A stretch of 64,000 nt of DNA from Bacteroidaceae bacterium. Its GTDB lineage: Bacteria; Bacteroidota; Bacteroidia; Bacteroidales; Bacteroidaceae. Within the stretch, counting starts at the first letter, position 1, and every line of letters begins with the position of its first letter. The notes below the pieces were generated by a model. That model saw nothing but the letters and a program-made list of their open reading frames with translations. It searched no databases and was not told where the DNA came from. A program made the position numbers and the translations under genes. The stretch lies in the NCBI GenBank assembly GCA_017468985.1, contig JAFUHF010000021.1, forward strand, positions 62,001 to 126,000, read 5' to 3'. Positions 9,823 through 19,085 of this stretch are shown piece after piece.

Positions 9823-9828
9823 CATGCC

Positions 9829-10003
9829 GTACAGAGGTTCCCATTCTAATCAATGGAGATGAACAGGGAATCTGGTGAAAATCCAGAACTATCCCCGTAG
9901 CTGTAAGTTCCACACAAAAGGACATTGAAGGAATGCCACTGACAATATCATACGGTTGGGAAGGCACAATGTCTGGAACAAGTCAGAAGACCTGCCTCTG
10001 TTA
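9829..10003 (+). ncRNA. Cobalamin (B12) riboswitch upstream of nrdD
   Basis: The aptamer elements are all visible. A P1 helix forms between CAGAGG (9832-9837) and CCTCTG (9995-10000). The core phrase GGTGAAAATCC is followed by CCCCGTAGCTGTAA. GGAATGCCACTG and TTGGGAAGGCAC give the conserved GCCACTG and GGGAAGG segments. The B12 box AGTCAGAAGACCTGCC lies at 9981-9996. About 140 nt separate the aptamer from the nrdD ATG, enough for an expression platform, but I cannot fold it with confidence. Cobalamin binding would be expected to repress nrdD-nrdG. Confidence 0.95.
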
Positions 10004-10141
10004 CCATCCGTTTTTACGATGCTTCGGGAGAAAAGCAGTAAAACAATGCATAGACGGAGAGTTTCCTCGTTCGTTTACCATTGATACCTGCCTACCCCTA
10101 CATTTTAAGACTACTGACAATAAATTTAAAAAGTAAACATA

Positions 10142-12268
10142 ATGAGTGCAAGTATCTTTATCATTAAGAGAGACGGAAAACGGGAAGTCTTCTCTATCGA
10201 GAAAATCAAGAATGCCATCCGCAAGGCCTTCCTTTCTGTGGGGAGCTATGCTGCAGAGGAAGATCTGACGAACATTCTGTCGCGCGTTACGATTCACAAC
10301 GGAATGACGGTGGAAGATGTGCAGAATCAGGTGGAAGTCTCGCTGATGGCAGAACACTATTTCAAGGTGGCAAAGTCGTACATGCTCTACCGACAGAAAC
10401 ACACTGAGGACCGCGAGACACGCGACCACCTGCAGTTCCTCATCGACTACTGTGCAGCAGCCAATCCGGCAACGGGAAGCAAATTCGACGCTAATGCCAA
10501 CGTAGAAAAGAAGAACATAGCCACCTTGATAGGCGAATTGCCCAAGAAAGGTTTCATCAGGCTGAATCGTCGCCTGCTGACCGACCGCATCAAGGAGATG
10601 TTCGGAAAAGAAACGGCAGATAAATACTTGCACCTGCTGAACAACCACTTTATTTACAAAAATGACGAAACGAGCCTGGCCAACTATTGCGCCAGTATCA
10701 CGATGTATCCCTGGCTGCTTGAGGGTACGCTCGCTATCGGCGGCAATTCCACAGCTCCCACAAATCTGAAGTCATTCTGTGGCGGCTTCGTAAACATGGT
10801 GTTCATCGTTTCGAGCATGCTCAGCGGTGCATGCGCCACGCCCGAATTCCTGATGTACCTGAACTACTTCATCGGCAAGGAATACGGCTCCGACTACTAT
10901 AAAAGAGCCGATGAAATCGTGGACCTCTCGCTGAAGAAGCGCAGCATCGACAAAGTAATCACCGATTGCTTCGAGCAGATAGTGTACTCCATCAACCAAC
11001 CTACGGGTGCCAGAAACTTCCAAGCCGTTTTTTGGAACATATCCTACTATGACCGCTACTACTTTGAGAGTCTTTTCGGAGAATTCATCTTCCCGGATGG
11101 CACCCGTCCCGAATGGGAGTCACTATCCTGGCTTCAGAAGAGATTCATGAAGTGGTTTAACAAAGAACGGACCAAAACAGTTCTTACGTTCCCCGTTGAA
11201 ACGATGGCATTGCTCACCGAGAATGGCGACACGAAAGACAAAGAATACGGAGACTGGACTGCCGAAATGTATGCAGAGGGACATTCGTTCTTCACCTACA
11301 TGAGCGACAATGCCGATTCGCTAAGCAGCTGCTGCCGTCTGCGCAACGAGATTCAGGATAACGGGTTCAGCTACACACTTGGAGCCGGCGGCGTTTCTAC
11401 AGGTTCAAAAAGCGTGCTGACAGTAAATCTGAACAGATGCATACAGGAAGCAAAGCGTCAGAACATACCTTACATAGACTATCTGGCCGAAATCGTCGAC
11501 TTGGTTCACAAAGTACAGTTGGCCTACAACGAGAATCTGAAGAATCTGGCCGACAAGGGTATGCTCCCACTCTTCGATTCGGGATTTATCAACATAAAGC
11601 GTCAGTATCTGACGATTGGCGTCAATGGTTTGGTGGAGGCTGCTGAGTTCATGGGCATTCCCATCAACGACAATCCCCAATACGTGGAATTCGTGCAGAA
11701 CGTGCTCGGAGTTGTAGAGAAATACAACAAGCAATACCGCACGAAGGACGTGCTCTTCAACTGCGAAATGATTCCGGCCGAGAACGTTGGCGTGAAGCAC
11801 GCTAAATGGGATCGCGAAGACGGCTATCAGGTGCCGCGTGACTGCTACAACAGCTACTTCTATATTGTTGAAGACCAAAGCTTGAACCTCATCGACAAGT
11901 TCAGGCTCCACGGACGCAAATATATTGAGCATCTGACAGGCGGTTCAGCTCTCCATGCCAACTTAGAGGAGCATCTGACGAAGCCCCAGTATCGCCAACT
12001 GCTGAAAATTGCCGCAATTGAAGGTTGCAACTATTTCACGTTCAACATTCCGAATACCATCTGCAACGAATGCGGACACATCGACAAACGCTACCTGAAG
12101 ACATGCCCCCACTGCCATTCTGAGAACGTAGACTACCTGACACGCATCATTGGATACATGAAGCGCATCAGCAACTTCTCCGCACCACGTCAGGCAGAGG
12201 CAGCACGCAGATATTATATCAAAGCAGACTCGAAAACAGAAGCACAGTTGCAGCCAACCCTACTCTAA
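10142..12268 (+). CDS. nrdD: Anaerobic (class III) ribonucleoside-triphosphate reductase NrdD
   Basis: Oxygen-sensitive glycyl-radical enzyme that makes dNTPs from NTPs. The 708 aa begin with an ATP-cone allosteric domain (about 3-92, starting SIFIIKRDGKREVFSIEKI). The catalytic barrel follows, and near the C-terminus lie a zinc site with two CxxC pairs (CNECG and CPHCH) and the glycyl-radical loop RIIGYMKRISNFS with the radical glycine. The gene is preceded by a cobalamin riboswitch and followed by its activase nrdG after 3 nt. NrdD itself needs no B12, so the riboswitch implies a B12-dependent class II enzyme elsewhere in the genome (inference). Confidence 0.97.
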   Translation: MSASIFIIKRDGKREVFSIEKIKNAIRKAFLSVGSYAAEEDLTNILSRVTIHNGMTVEDVQNQVEVSLMAEHYFKVAKSYMLYRQKHTEDRETRDHLQFLIDYCAAANPATGSKFDANANVEKKNIATLIGELPKKGFIRLNRRLLTDRIKEMFGKETADKYLHLLNNHFIYKNDETSLANYCASITMYPWLLEGTLAIGGNSTAPTNLKSFCGGFVNMVFIVSSMLSGACATPEFLMYLNYFIGKEYGSDYYKRADEIVDLSLKKRSIDKVITDCFEQIVYSINQPTGARNFQAVFWNISYYDRYYFESLFGEFIFPDGTRPEWESLSWLQKRFMKWFNKERTKTVLTFPVETMALLTENGDTKDKEYGDWTAEMYAEGHSFFTYMSDNADSLSSCCRLRNEIQDNGFSYTLGAGGVSTGSKSVLTVNLNRCIQEAKRQNIPYIDYLAEIVDLVHKVQLAYNENLKNLADKGMLPLFDSGFINIKRQYLTIGVNGLVEAAEFMGIPINDNPQYVEFVQNVLGVVEKYNKQYRTKDVLFNCEMIPAENVGVKHAKWDREDGYQVPRDCYNSYFYIVEDQSLNLIDKFRLHGRKYIEHLTGGSALHANLEEHLTKPQYRQLLKIAAIEGCNYFTFNIPNTICNECGHIDKRYLKTCPHCHSENVDYLTRIIGYMKRISNFSAPRQAEAARRYYIKADSKTEAQLQPTLL

Positions 12269-12271
12269 GCT

Positions 12272-12739
12272 ATGCTCAAGTTCCATAATTACGACATAGT
12301 GTTTCAGGAAATTCCTGACGAGACGACATTGGCGCTGAATATTTCCGGATGCCCGAATCATTGCCCCAGTTGCCACAGTCCGCACCTACAAGCAGACGAG
12401 GGTACGCCTCTTACGACGGAAAATCTGGATTTACTCTTGCGTCAATACGAAGGACTCATCACATGTCTGTGTTTCATGGGCGGCGATGCCGAACCAGAAA
12501 TGGTAAATCGCTTTGCAGCATACATCAGGAGCGCATATCCCACGCTGAAAACGGGTTGGTACTCGGGAGCGGAGAAAATATCGGAGGCAATCGACATGAG
12601 CAACTTCGACTACATCAAGATAGGGCCATACATCGAATCGTGCGGTTCGCTGAAAAGCAAAACGACGAACCAAAGGCTCTACCACATCCTGCCATCCGGA
12701 AAACTCGACGACATCACCTCGCGCTTCTGGAGAACATGA
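12272..12739 (+). CDS. nrdG: Anaerobic ribonucleotide reductase activating protein NrdG
   Basis: Radical-SAM enzyme that installs the glycyl radical on NrdD. The 155 aa are the usual length for NrdG. The CxxxCxxC cluster that binds the 4Fe-4S centre is C27, C31 and C34 in ISGCPNHCPSCHSP, and CFMGGD contains the GGD/GGE-type SAM-contact motif. The start is 3 nt after the nrdD stop, so the pair is one operon under the cobalamin riboswitch. Confidence 0.96.
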   Translation: MLKFHNYDIVFQEIPDETTLALNISGCPNHCPSCHSPHLQADEGTPLTTENLDLLLRQYEGLITCLCFMGGDAEPEMVNRFAAYIRSAYPTLKTGWYSGAEKISEAIDMSNFDYIKIGPYIESCGSLKSKTTNQRLYHILPSGKLDDITSRFWRT

Positions 12740-13260
12740 GCCATTGAAGCATACGTCTGTCACCAAGGCAGAACGTAATCCTTTTCTTTTTCCATTCACA
12801 GGGCGGCCACGTACGAAGGATATATGGTCGCTCTTGATTTTTCAGTCGCTGGGAAGCCCCACGCCCAGCGACTGAGATTACAGAATCGATGCATCCAGTT
12901 GAGAGAAAAGCCACAAACTACGCAAATATAAACGGACGATACCCGACATTTCTGAAATAATTGCTACTTTTGCATTTGTGTTTGTCCATGGGTTCGCAAA
13001 CAGATATCCTGAAGACAGCACACCATTTTTATTGCTCAAAGGATCCACTCGAATTAGCACCTCTGATGGACTTTAGAGAGCAAGCCTCAACCCACACAAG
13101 GGAGCATGTGCCGTATCTGGCGCAGACTTCTCCATTGTGGATTGGGGCCGTGCTAAGCCTGAGTGGATTGTGGATGACAGTCTGCGCTTTTCCTATATAG
13201 ATAGCGCTGGCTGAAATGAATACTGCAACATTCGTATACACCTATTCATAATTCAGACAG
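12740..13260. other. Intergenic stretch with a perfect hairpin and a distant promoter
   Basis: A perfect 12-bp stem pairs TCAGTCGCTGGG (12842-12853) with CCCAGCGACTGA (12864-12875) over a 10-nt loop. No T-run follows it on either strand, so it is not a classical terminator. A TACTTTTG -7-like element lies at 12965-12972. It would give the gene at 13261 a leader of about 280 nt, or transcribe a 70-codon frame from ATG 12988 whose product (MGSQTDILKTAHHF...) I do not recognise and do not call as a gene. Confidence 0.5.
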
Positions 13261-15078
13261 ATGAAACAATTCATTATTGCATTACTCGCCGGAATCACAC
13301 TATGCAGCGGCGCAGAAGCACAACGTAGAAGCATTGATCAAAAAATGAAACGCCTGCAGGACGAAATCGCTCTGAAGGAGAACATCGCAAAGATGCAGAA
13401 GGAGGCATTCGATGTAGTAACGCTGGACAAGATGGCAGACCTATCCACCTTGACAGGGAAGACACTTTGCCTACGTCCTGACTACAAGAATGTTCGTTCC
13501 GTTAAACCGCTTGTCTACAGACTCGAAGGTCACAATGTCATTGCCAAAGATGCTCTGACCGTCACGAAGGCCAAGAAAAGCGAAATAACGGTCGAGATGG
13601 AAGGAGAGAAAATGAAAATACTGAAAACTGACTTCCCTTACTTCCTGCTGACTGACCAGTGCGAAGAAATCGTGGCCCGAACGACTGCAGAAGCCGAAAA
13701 TCAACAGAAACAGCAGTTCGAAAAAGAGCGGCAGGAAGAGGAAGCGAAACAACAGGCCGAATGGCAAGAAAACCTAAAGAAATATAGGGAACAAATCGCC
13801 AACCTGGCCTCGTCGCAGGAAGGGCCCATCGCAGTGGAGACCTCTGCACGCGATTACGATGGAACCATTCCGTATTGGCGGTATTTCAAGCAGAAATATA
13901 ACGGGAAGACGGACACCTTCCTTGATGAAAAGTTCATGATACAGCCATTGCAGTTCAACATTCCTAATGCCATGTTCAAGGACAAGAACAATCACTTTCA
14001 TAATCAGTCCACTGAAGACTTCGAGGCAATGATTGAAAGCGTAAAAGGCATGCTGGCCGACACTTTCGGTATTCTCAAGCTTTCGGACTATCATTACCAG
14101 ATGATTAATCTGAGAACGGGACAACTTGTTCCTTACTATAATCAGGGAGGAAGTTCCACGGAATGGACCACGTGTTGGGAATCCACAGAATATCTCGACA
14201 AACTGCATGCTGCAGGAAAAACCACTTACGACGGCTCTTATATACTGCAAGATTACATCTTCGGCAACGCAACGCCCTTCCGCGAGCAGGCAATCGAGGC
14301 GCTGAAAGGCGAGAAGGTATTCTTCCTCGACAGTCTTAAGTATGACGTAATCACCGACATCGAACAAGTCATCAACGACAATCAGGAAGCACTCGTAATC
14401 CTGCATCTGGAAAAGCGTGGGACTTATCCCTTCTGCAATACTTTTTCCACTTATGGTAAAGCTCAATGTATCAGCGTAAAATGGTACGAGCAATTGCAGA
14501 AGATGAAGGGGCAGAAGGTGTTCTTTTCCAACTTCTTTGACCAAGAAGTAGGTTCATCCAATGAATTCTACAAGGAAAACATGAAAAACTGCGAGCCCTA
14601 TACGCTCGAAAAGCTTGAGGTAAAAGACCACAAACTCATTGCCATGCTCGGTGGCAGCGGAGAAAAGGCAGGAAAAGAACTTGAAGCTACAGACGTTTGC
14701 CGATTACTGGCAGCACCAATTGACTACGAGAAAGATTTGGAGCCACAAGGGAGAGCGCGTAAATGGGACAATCTGCTTCCATACGATTATGCCATGGCAA
14801 ACATTCCGGCAAAGCCCGAAAGCGTAAAAAAGGAAGAAGCCGAATGGAAAGCAAGCACAAGGGCTGCGTCGGAGAAGTTTGCCAAACTCCGCGAACACAA
14901 ATATGTGGGTGCTAAGCGTTCCGAATTCCTGAAAGACTGGCCTTATGCGAAACTCATCAGCACCTCCTCTGCTGGTCTGGTCACCATCCGCGTCTATAGC
15001 CTCCCAGACGTTCTGCTAAAGACCGAATACCTCTTCTACTTCGAGAACGAAACCTGCGTTTCACAGCAAAACAGATAA
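13261..15078 (+). CDS. Secreted protein of unknown function, 605 aa, with coiled-coil segment
   Basis: I do not recognise this family. The N-terminus MKQFIIALLAGITLCSGAEAQ is a clear Sec signal peptide with a cleavage site near residue 20. Residues about 20-45 and 140-180 are rich in E, K and Q with heptad character and should form coiled coils. The rest (about 195-580) is globular with many aromatic residues, several SEWTTCWES/YDGSY-like phrases and scattered cysteines. There is no lipobox, transmembrane helix or type IX C-terminal tail. It stands alone, with a long leader upstream and a hairpin at 15131 downstream. A periplasmic location is inferred from the signal peptide. Confidence 0.85.
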   Translation: MKQFIIALLAGITLCSGAEAQRRSIDQKMKRLQDEIALKENIAKMQKEAFDVVTLDKMADLSTLTGKTLCLRPDYKNVRSVKPLVYRLEGHNVIAKDALTVTKAKKSEITVEMEGEKMKILKTDFPYFLLTDQCEEIVARTTAEAENQQKQQFEKERQEEEAKQQAEWQENLKKYREQIANLASSQEGPIAVETSARDYDGTIPYWRYFKQKYNGKTDTFLDEKFMIQPLQFNIPNAMFKDKNNHFHNQSTEDFEAMIESVKGMLADTFGILKLSDYHYQMINLRTGQLVPYYNQGGSSTEWTTCWESTEYLDKLHAAGKTTYDGSYILQDYIFGNATPFREQAIEALKGEKVFFLDSLKYDVITDIEQVINDNQEALVILHLEKRGTYPFCNTFSTYGKAQCISVKWYEQLQKMKGQKVFFSNFFDQEVGSSNEFYKENMKNCEPYTLEKLEVKDHKLIAMLGGSGEKAGKELEATDVCRLLAAPIDYEKDLEPQGRARKWDNLLPYDYAMANIPAKPESVKKEEAEWKASTRAASEKFAKLREHKYVGAKRSEFLKDWPYAKLISTSSAGLVTIRVYSLPDVLLKTEYLFYFENETCVSQQNR

Positions 15079-15130
15079 ACAGTCATCCAAAGCTATGACA
15101 TTCTGAATCATTGCCGTAGGAACAAGATTA

Positions 15131-15181
15131 GTTAGTCAGCCAAGCTGCCGTGACATAAGTACGGCTATATGGCTGGCTAAC
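15131..15181 (+). terminator. Composite hairpin downstream of the 605-aa gene
   Basis: GTTAGTCAGCCA (15131-15142) pairs with TGGCTGGCTAAC (15170-15181), 12 bp with one G-U. An inner stem GCCGT (15147-15151)/ACGGC (15161-15165) also forms. Only a short A/T stretch follows, so termination is plausible but not certain. Confidence 0.5.
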
Positions 15182-15219
15182 AAATAATATAGAGGAGATA
15201 GCATGCAAAAATCTCTTTA

Positions 15220-15477
15220 CTCAGGAAGGCCCGGGAAGTCAACCGACGCAGCATTCCCTACACTCGGGGACGCCCGGGAGGTCGACCGACGCAGCGTTCC
15301 CAATACTCGGGGACGCTCGGGAGTTCGAATGACTCAGCATTCCCTACACTCGGGGACACCGGGAAATACGTATATTTCAGAACTTCCTATACTTGGGAAC
15401 GAAGATAGAAACGTGGGGATAGATATTTTCGATACTCAGAAAACAAGAATCGCTCTATATATAATAGTCTGAGGCAT
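15220..15477. repeat. Tandem repeat tract B, six 43-bp units
   Basis: Units start at 15220, 15263, 15306, 15349, 15392 and 15435, exactly 43 bp apart. The first four share CTCGGGGACGC, then GACGCAGCATTCCC, then TACA at the end. The fifth and sixth are strongly diverged but keep phase (CTTGGGAACG, CTCAGAAAAC). The last unit overlaps the 3' end of the LuxR-type gene. The tract lies between two convergent genes. It is GC-rich, unlike tract D, and has no open frame that follows the period. Confidence 0.93.
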
Positions 15478-16096
15478 CTATCAGTCCTGCACGAAGGGCA
15501 TACTTTGTAGCTTCGTAGGCAGTATTGACGTCGAGTTTGCGGAAAATATTCTTGCGGTGGGTGTTCACGGTGTGGAAACTGGAGAAACGTTCGGCCGCAA
15601 TCTCCTTCGTGGTCTTTCCGAGAGCTATTTCGCGGAGTATCTCCACTTCGGTCTTTGTGAGCGAATGATGTGCAGGAGATCCAGCCGCCGTATTAGAGAG
15701 CAATTGCTCTGTAGTGAGTCGACACAGATAGCGTTCATGGCGCATGGCAAGGCGTATGGCCTCTTCTATCTCGCCGATTTCGCTATTCTTGCTCACAATA
15801 CTGAAGGAACCGCCTTCGGCCACAATCCGACGGACAAAGTCGGAACTCAGCTCATCACTGAAAATAATCCAATGCACCAAGGGGAAACGCTGATGCACCA
15901 GCGAAAGAGCATTGACATCATCGAAATCAAAGAGAGAATAATCGAGTATCACCGTCACCTTATCCAATCGAGGCAACAATTGCAGAAGCTCTGCCTTGTT
16001 CGACACATACTTTACCTGTGCATCGAGCATACGCAGGCAGAGGGCTTCAAGCCCTATTCTGGTGATGTCTTGGTTGTCGGCTAATAAGTAATACAT
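15455..16096 (-). CDS. LuxR/NarL-family response regulator
   Basis: A 213-aa transcription regulator. Residues 1-120 look like a receiver domain: acidic residues at D7 and D10, a candidate phospho-acceptor D52 in VILDYS, and a GGSFSIVSK segment near the conserved Lys position. Residues about 145-210 are a GerE/LuxR helix-turn-helix (SLTKTEVEILREIALGKTTK and SSFHTVNTHRKNIFRKL). The receiver is somewhat atypical, since DNQD replaces the usual DDH. No sensor kinase is adjacent, so the signal and targets are unknown. The 3' end runs into repeat tract B. Stop is TAG. Confidence 0.88.
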   Translation of the reverse strand: MYYLLADNQDITRIGLEALCLRMLDAQVKYVSNKAELLQLLPRLDKVTVILDYSLFDFDDVNALSLVHQRFPLVHWIIFSDELSSDFVRRIVAEGGSFSIVSKNSEIGEIEEAIRLAMRHERYLCRLTTEQLLSNTAAGSPAHHSLTKTEVEILREIALGKTTKEIAAERFSSFHTVNTHRKNIFRKLDVNTAYEATKYALRAGLIDASDYYI

Positions 16097-16104
16097 TGAC
16101 GATG

Positions 16105-16112
16105 CAAAATTA
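16105..16112 (-). promoter_or_regulatory. Bacteroidetes -7 promoter element for the LuxR-type regulator
   Basis: Minus strand TAATTTTG followed by CATC, 8 nt upstream of the ATG at 16096. This predicts a nearly leaderless mRNA. Confidence 0.55.
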
Positions 16113-16143
16113 CAACTTTCCGTTTAGAATTCACAGAAAAAGC

Positions 16144-16208
16144 GTCCACAGATTTCTTTTGCTTCACAGAACCATAAAAGAATCCGTGCTTTTTCGAAAT
16201 CTGTGGAC
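16144..16208 (-). terminator. Long-loop inverted repeat, possible terminator of metY-cysK
   Basis: GTCCACAGATTTC (16144-16156) and GAAATCTGTGGAC (16196-16208) are a perfect 13-bp inverted repeat with a 39-nt loop. Read on the minus strand the stem is followed by GCTTTTT, which suits termination of the cysK transcript ending at 16233. A second complementary pair, AAAAAGC (16137-16143) with GCTTTTT (16188-16194), interleaves with the first and would allow a pseudoknot. Confidence 0.5.
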
Positions 16209-16232
16209 ACGATGATCTGCCGTTAATGGCCA

Positions 16233-17180
16233 CTAAAGGGGGTATTCGTCGAAGGCGTAGAGCACCGTGGTCAAGTAACGCTCTCCCGTATCCGGAAGCA
16301 GTGCTACGATCTTCTTCCCCTTATTTTCTGGACGCTGTGCCAAGAGCTGTGCACCATAGAGTGCAGCACCTGAGGAGATGCCCACCAAGAGCCCTTCCGT
16401 ACGGGCCAGTTCACGGCTGGCACGAATAGCATCGTCATTCTCGATGTCTAACACTTCGTCAACGACATCTTTATTATACGTGTTTGGCACGAAGCCTGCA
16501 CCGATGCCCTGAATCTTGTGGGGACCGCTTTTTCCTTGAGTCAGAACTGGAGAGGAAGCGGGCTCAACGGCCACAATACGCACATTGGGATTTTTCTCCT
16601 TCAGCTTCTTGCCTACACCGCTGACCGTTCCTCCAGTTCCTACACCAGCAACAAAAATATCTACCTGACCGTCCGTGTCGCGCCATATCTCTTCTCCCGT
16701 ATTCTCGTAATGGGTTTGAGGATTGGCTGGATTTTCGAATTGCTGCAGAATAATGGAGTCTGGAATCTCTTCGTGCAATTGATTGGCCTTCTCAATGGCA
16801 CCCTTCATTCCTGCGGCACCGGGAGTAAGCTCCACCTTTGCACCATAGGCCTTCACCAGATTTCTGCGTTCCACGCTCATGCTGTCGGGCATGGTCAGTA
16901 TCAGGTGGTAACCCTTCACAGCACTTACGAATGCCAGTCCCACACCGGTATTTCCGCTCGTGGGTTCAATGATTGTGGCACCGGGCTTCAGTTTTCCTGC
17001 CTTTTCAGCACTCTCAACCATGGCAAACGCGATACGATCCTTCACGCTGCCAGCCGGATTGAAATACTCCAACTTTGCAATGATCTGTGCATCCAAACCC
17101 TTCTCCTTACCAAAGGAATTGAGTTCCACCAATGGCGTATTGCCAATCAGTTCGGTCAGTTGTTTTGCAATCTTTGTCAT
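16233..17180 (-). CDS. cysK: Cysteine synthase A (O-acetylserine sulfhydrylase)
   Basis: PLP enzyme making L-cysteine from O-acetylserine and sulfide. The 315 aa match the CysK length. The PLP lysine is K47 in [11 protein letters not shown], the TSGNTG loop at 74-79 holds the acetylserine carboxylate, and [10 protein letters not shown] binds the cofactor phosphate. It is 36 nt downstream of metY on the same strand, so both sulfhydrylases form one operon for sulfide incorporation. Stop is TAG, showing that TAG is a normal stop codon in this genome. Confidence 0.96.
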   Translation of the reverse strand: MTKIAKQLTELIGNTPLVELNSFGKEKGLDAQIIAKLEYFNPAGSVKDRIAFAMVESAEKAGKLKPGATIIEPTSGNTGVGLAFVSAVKGYHLILTMPDSMSVERRNLVKAYGAKVELTPGAAGMKGAIEKANQLHEEIPDSIILQQFENPANPQTHYENTGEEIWRDTDGQVDIFVAGVGTGGTVSGVGKKLKEKNPNVRIVAVEPASSPVLTQGKSGPHKIQGIGAGFVPNTYNKDVVDEVLDIENDDAIRASRELARTEGLLVGISSGAALYGAQLLAQRPENKGKKIVALLPDTGERYLTTVLYAFDEYPL

Positions 17181-17216
17181 TTTGTTCGTTATTGAGGGGG
17201 TTAATTATTTCTGTTC

Positions 17217-18506
17217 TCAAATAGCATCAAAGGCTTGTTTCAGGTCGTCAATGATGTCATCTACGTGTTCCGTACCTATGCTAAGGCGAATGGTAGAAGG
17301 ATAAATGTGTTGCTCTTCGAGCTCTTGCGGCGAGAGCTGGGAGTGCGTGGTGGTGGCTGGATGGATTACGAGGCTCTTCACGTCAGCCACGTTAGCCAGG
17401 AGTGAGAAGATCTCCAACTTGTCGATGAAGGCCCAAGCCTCTTTCTCTCCGCCCTTGATTTCAAAGGTAAAGATCGAACCGCCACCGTTGGGGAAGTTTT
17501 TGTTGTAGAGTTCGTGGTCAGGATGATCGGCCAGGGCCGGATGATTCACTTTGGCCACCTTAGGATGATGGGCCAGGAAGTCTACCACCTTCAGAGTGTT
17601 GTAAACGTGACGCTCCACGCGCAGGCTCAAAGTCTCGAGGCCTTGCAGCAGTATCCATGCGTTGAAAGGCGATATGGCAGCACCGGTATCTCTCAGTATG
17701 ACGGCACGGATTCTGGTTACGAATGCGGCAGGACCTGCCACGTCAGCAAACACTGCACCGTGGTAACTGGGATCGGGCTTAGCCAATGAAGGATATTTAT
17801 CGGCATTGGCCTTCCAGTCAAACTTGCCTCCGTCAACGATGACGCCGCCCAAGCTGCTGCCGTGACCGCCGATGAATTTCGTGGCCGAATGCACCACGAT
17901 GTCGGCTCCATGCTCAATGGGGCGAATCAGGTAGGGTGTTCCAAACGTATTGTCGACAATCACGATGGTATTGTGTCGGTGAGCAATCTCTGATATTTTG
18001 TCAATGTCGGTCACGCTGGAGTTAGGGTTACCAAAGGTCTCTATGACCACCGCCTTGGTGTTTTCACGGAAGGCAGCATCTACCTCGGCAAAGTTAGCCG
18101 GGTCTACGATACTCACCTCTACCCCCTGAGTAGTCAGTGTATGCTCAAGCAGGTTGTACGTTCCACCATAAAGATTATTGGCAGCTATCACGTGGTCGCC
18201 GTTACGTGCCACGTTCTGCAAGGCATAGGTAATGGCAGCCGCGCCCGAAGCTACGGCCAGTCCAGCAACGCCACCTTCGAGGGCAGCCACACGGTCTTCG
18301 AACACTCCTTGCGTGGAGTTGGTCAGTCGGCCATAGATGTTGCCCGGATCACGCAGGCCGAAACGGTCGGCAGCATGCTGGGAGTTGTGAAACACATACG
18401 ACGTGGTCTGATAAATAGGCACCGCGCGAGCATCCGTTGTAGGGTCAGCCTGTTCTTGACCAACATGGAGTTGCAAAGTCTCAAAATGTAATTTCTTCGT
18501 TGCCAT
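17217..18506 (-). CDS. metY: O-acetylhomoserine sulfhydrylase (MetY-type)
   Basis: Cys/Met-metabolism PLP enzyme that makes homocysteine from O-acetylhomoserine and sulfide. The 429 aa fit MetY; MetB and MetC are about 380 aa. It begins with the MetY-typical [10 protein letters not shown], carries YGRLTNST at 58-65, and has its PLP lysine at K210 in [11 protein letters not shown]. The insertion around 228-250 ([14 protein letters not shown]) is characteristic of MetY. It leads the metY-cysK operon, with a -7 element 48 nt upstream. The leader is too short for a SAM riboswitch. Confidence 0.94.
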   Translation of the reverse strand: MATKKLHFETLQLHVGQEQADPTTDARAVPIYQTTSYVFHNSQHAADRFGLRDPGNIYGRLTNSTQGVFEDRVAALEGGVAGLAVASGAAAITYALQNVARNGDHVIAANNLYGGTYNLLEHTLTTQGVEVSIVDPANFAEVDAAFRENTKAVVIETFGNPNSSVTDIDKISEIAHRHNTIVIVDNTFGTPYLIRPIEHGADIVVHSATKFIGGHGSSLGGVIVDGGKFDWKANADKYPSLAKPDPSYHGAVFADVAGPAAFVTRIRAVILRDTGAAISPFNAWILLQGLETLSLRVERHVYNTLKVVDFLAHHPKVAKVNHPALADHPDHELYNKNFPNGGGSIFTFEIKGGEKEAWAFIDKLEIFSLLANVADVKSLVIHPATTTHSQLSPQELEEQHIYPSTIRLSIGTEHVDDIIDDLKQAFDAI

Positions 18507-18553
18507 AAGTATATTGTTTTATTGGTTTATATTTCTGAATGGTTTTGATGATG

Positions 18554-18561
18554 CAAAGTTA
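18554..18561 (-). promoter_or_regulatory. Bacteroidetes -7 promoter element for metY-cysK
   Basis: Minus strand TAACTTTG followed by CATC, 48 nt upstream of the metY ATG. Confidence 0.6.
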
Positions 18562-18813
18562 CGCCCCTTTTCGCCCTCCGGCAATACCATAAGAACGTCA
18601 AATCAAATACCATTGTCGTGGTAATTGAGCCCCAACGGGGCTTACTTGAACCTAAATAAGCCATTAACCGCAACATTCTACGCGAAAAAATCCAAGCCCA
18701 GGAGCCCGTTCACGTTTGGGATTCGTTAGTTTCTCAGGCCTTCATTTTCTTCGCCAGCCTGCTTCACTGATAAAATTCCTCCTTATTTCAATATTCAATT
18801 AGCAATTAATTCG
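18562..18813. other. Intergenic stretch without recognisable gene
   Basis: Only two small inverted repeats are visible: TACCA/TGGTA around 18610 and AGCCCC-AAC-GGGGCT around 18629-18644. No coding frame or known RNA is recognised between the metY promoter and the tRNA-Ser promoter. Confidence 0.5.
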
Positions 18814-18821
18814 TATCTTTG
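18814..18821 (+). promoter_or_regulatory. Bacteroidetes -7 promoter element for tRNA-Ser
   Basis: TATCTTTG followed by CATC, 30 nt before the 5' end of the tRNA. Confidence 0.6.
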
Positions 18822-18850
18822 CATCGCTTTTTCGGAAGCCCCCTTGCAAA

Positions 18851-18938
18851 GGAAAGATGCTCGAGTGGTTGAAGAGGCACGCCTGGAAAGCGTGTATACC
18901 CCTAAAGGGTATCCGGGGTTCGAATCCCCGTCTTTCCG
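18851..18938 (+). tRNA. tRNA-Ser (anticodon GGA)
   Basis: An 88-nt class II tRNA. The acceptor stem pairs GGAAAGA with TCTTTCC, followed by discriminator G. The anticodon stem-loop CACGCCTGGAAAGCGTG carries GGA, which reads UCC and UCU. A long variable arm TACCCCTAAAGGGTA and the T arm CGGGGTTCGAATCCCCG are present. The 3' CCA is not encoded, since GCAACA follows. Confidence 0.97.
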
Positions 18939-19085
18939 CAACAAATGAAAATGAAAGCGCAGTCCTAATATGGTTAGGCCGCGCTTTCGTTGTGTATGTA
19001 TGCTTTCCCTCTTGGTGATACGAGTGCTGTTCGAACAGCATCAACTTCATCTTGCCATTTTATTCTCCATTTTGATTTGAAGTTG

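Noticed and set aside
12961..13200. Short secreted or membrane protein upstream of the 605-aa gene
   Set aside because: The frame from ATG 12988 follows a promoter-like element, but the composition is not convincing and no family is recognised.
15220..15477. CRISPR array
   Set aside because: Repeats are contiguous 43-bp units with no unique spacers between conserved short repeats, and no cas genes are in the window; the same holds for tracts A, C and D.
18507..18553. SAM riboswitch ahead of metY
   Set aside because: The leader between the -7 element and the start codon is only about 45 nt and shows none of the conserved SAM aptamer motifs.
18799..19050. 83-codon minus-strand frame containing RRGFEPRIPF
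   Set aside because: It is the antisense of tRNA-Ser(GGA); this phrase is the well-known artefact translated from the T arm and variable arm of a tRNA gene.
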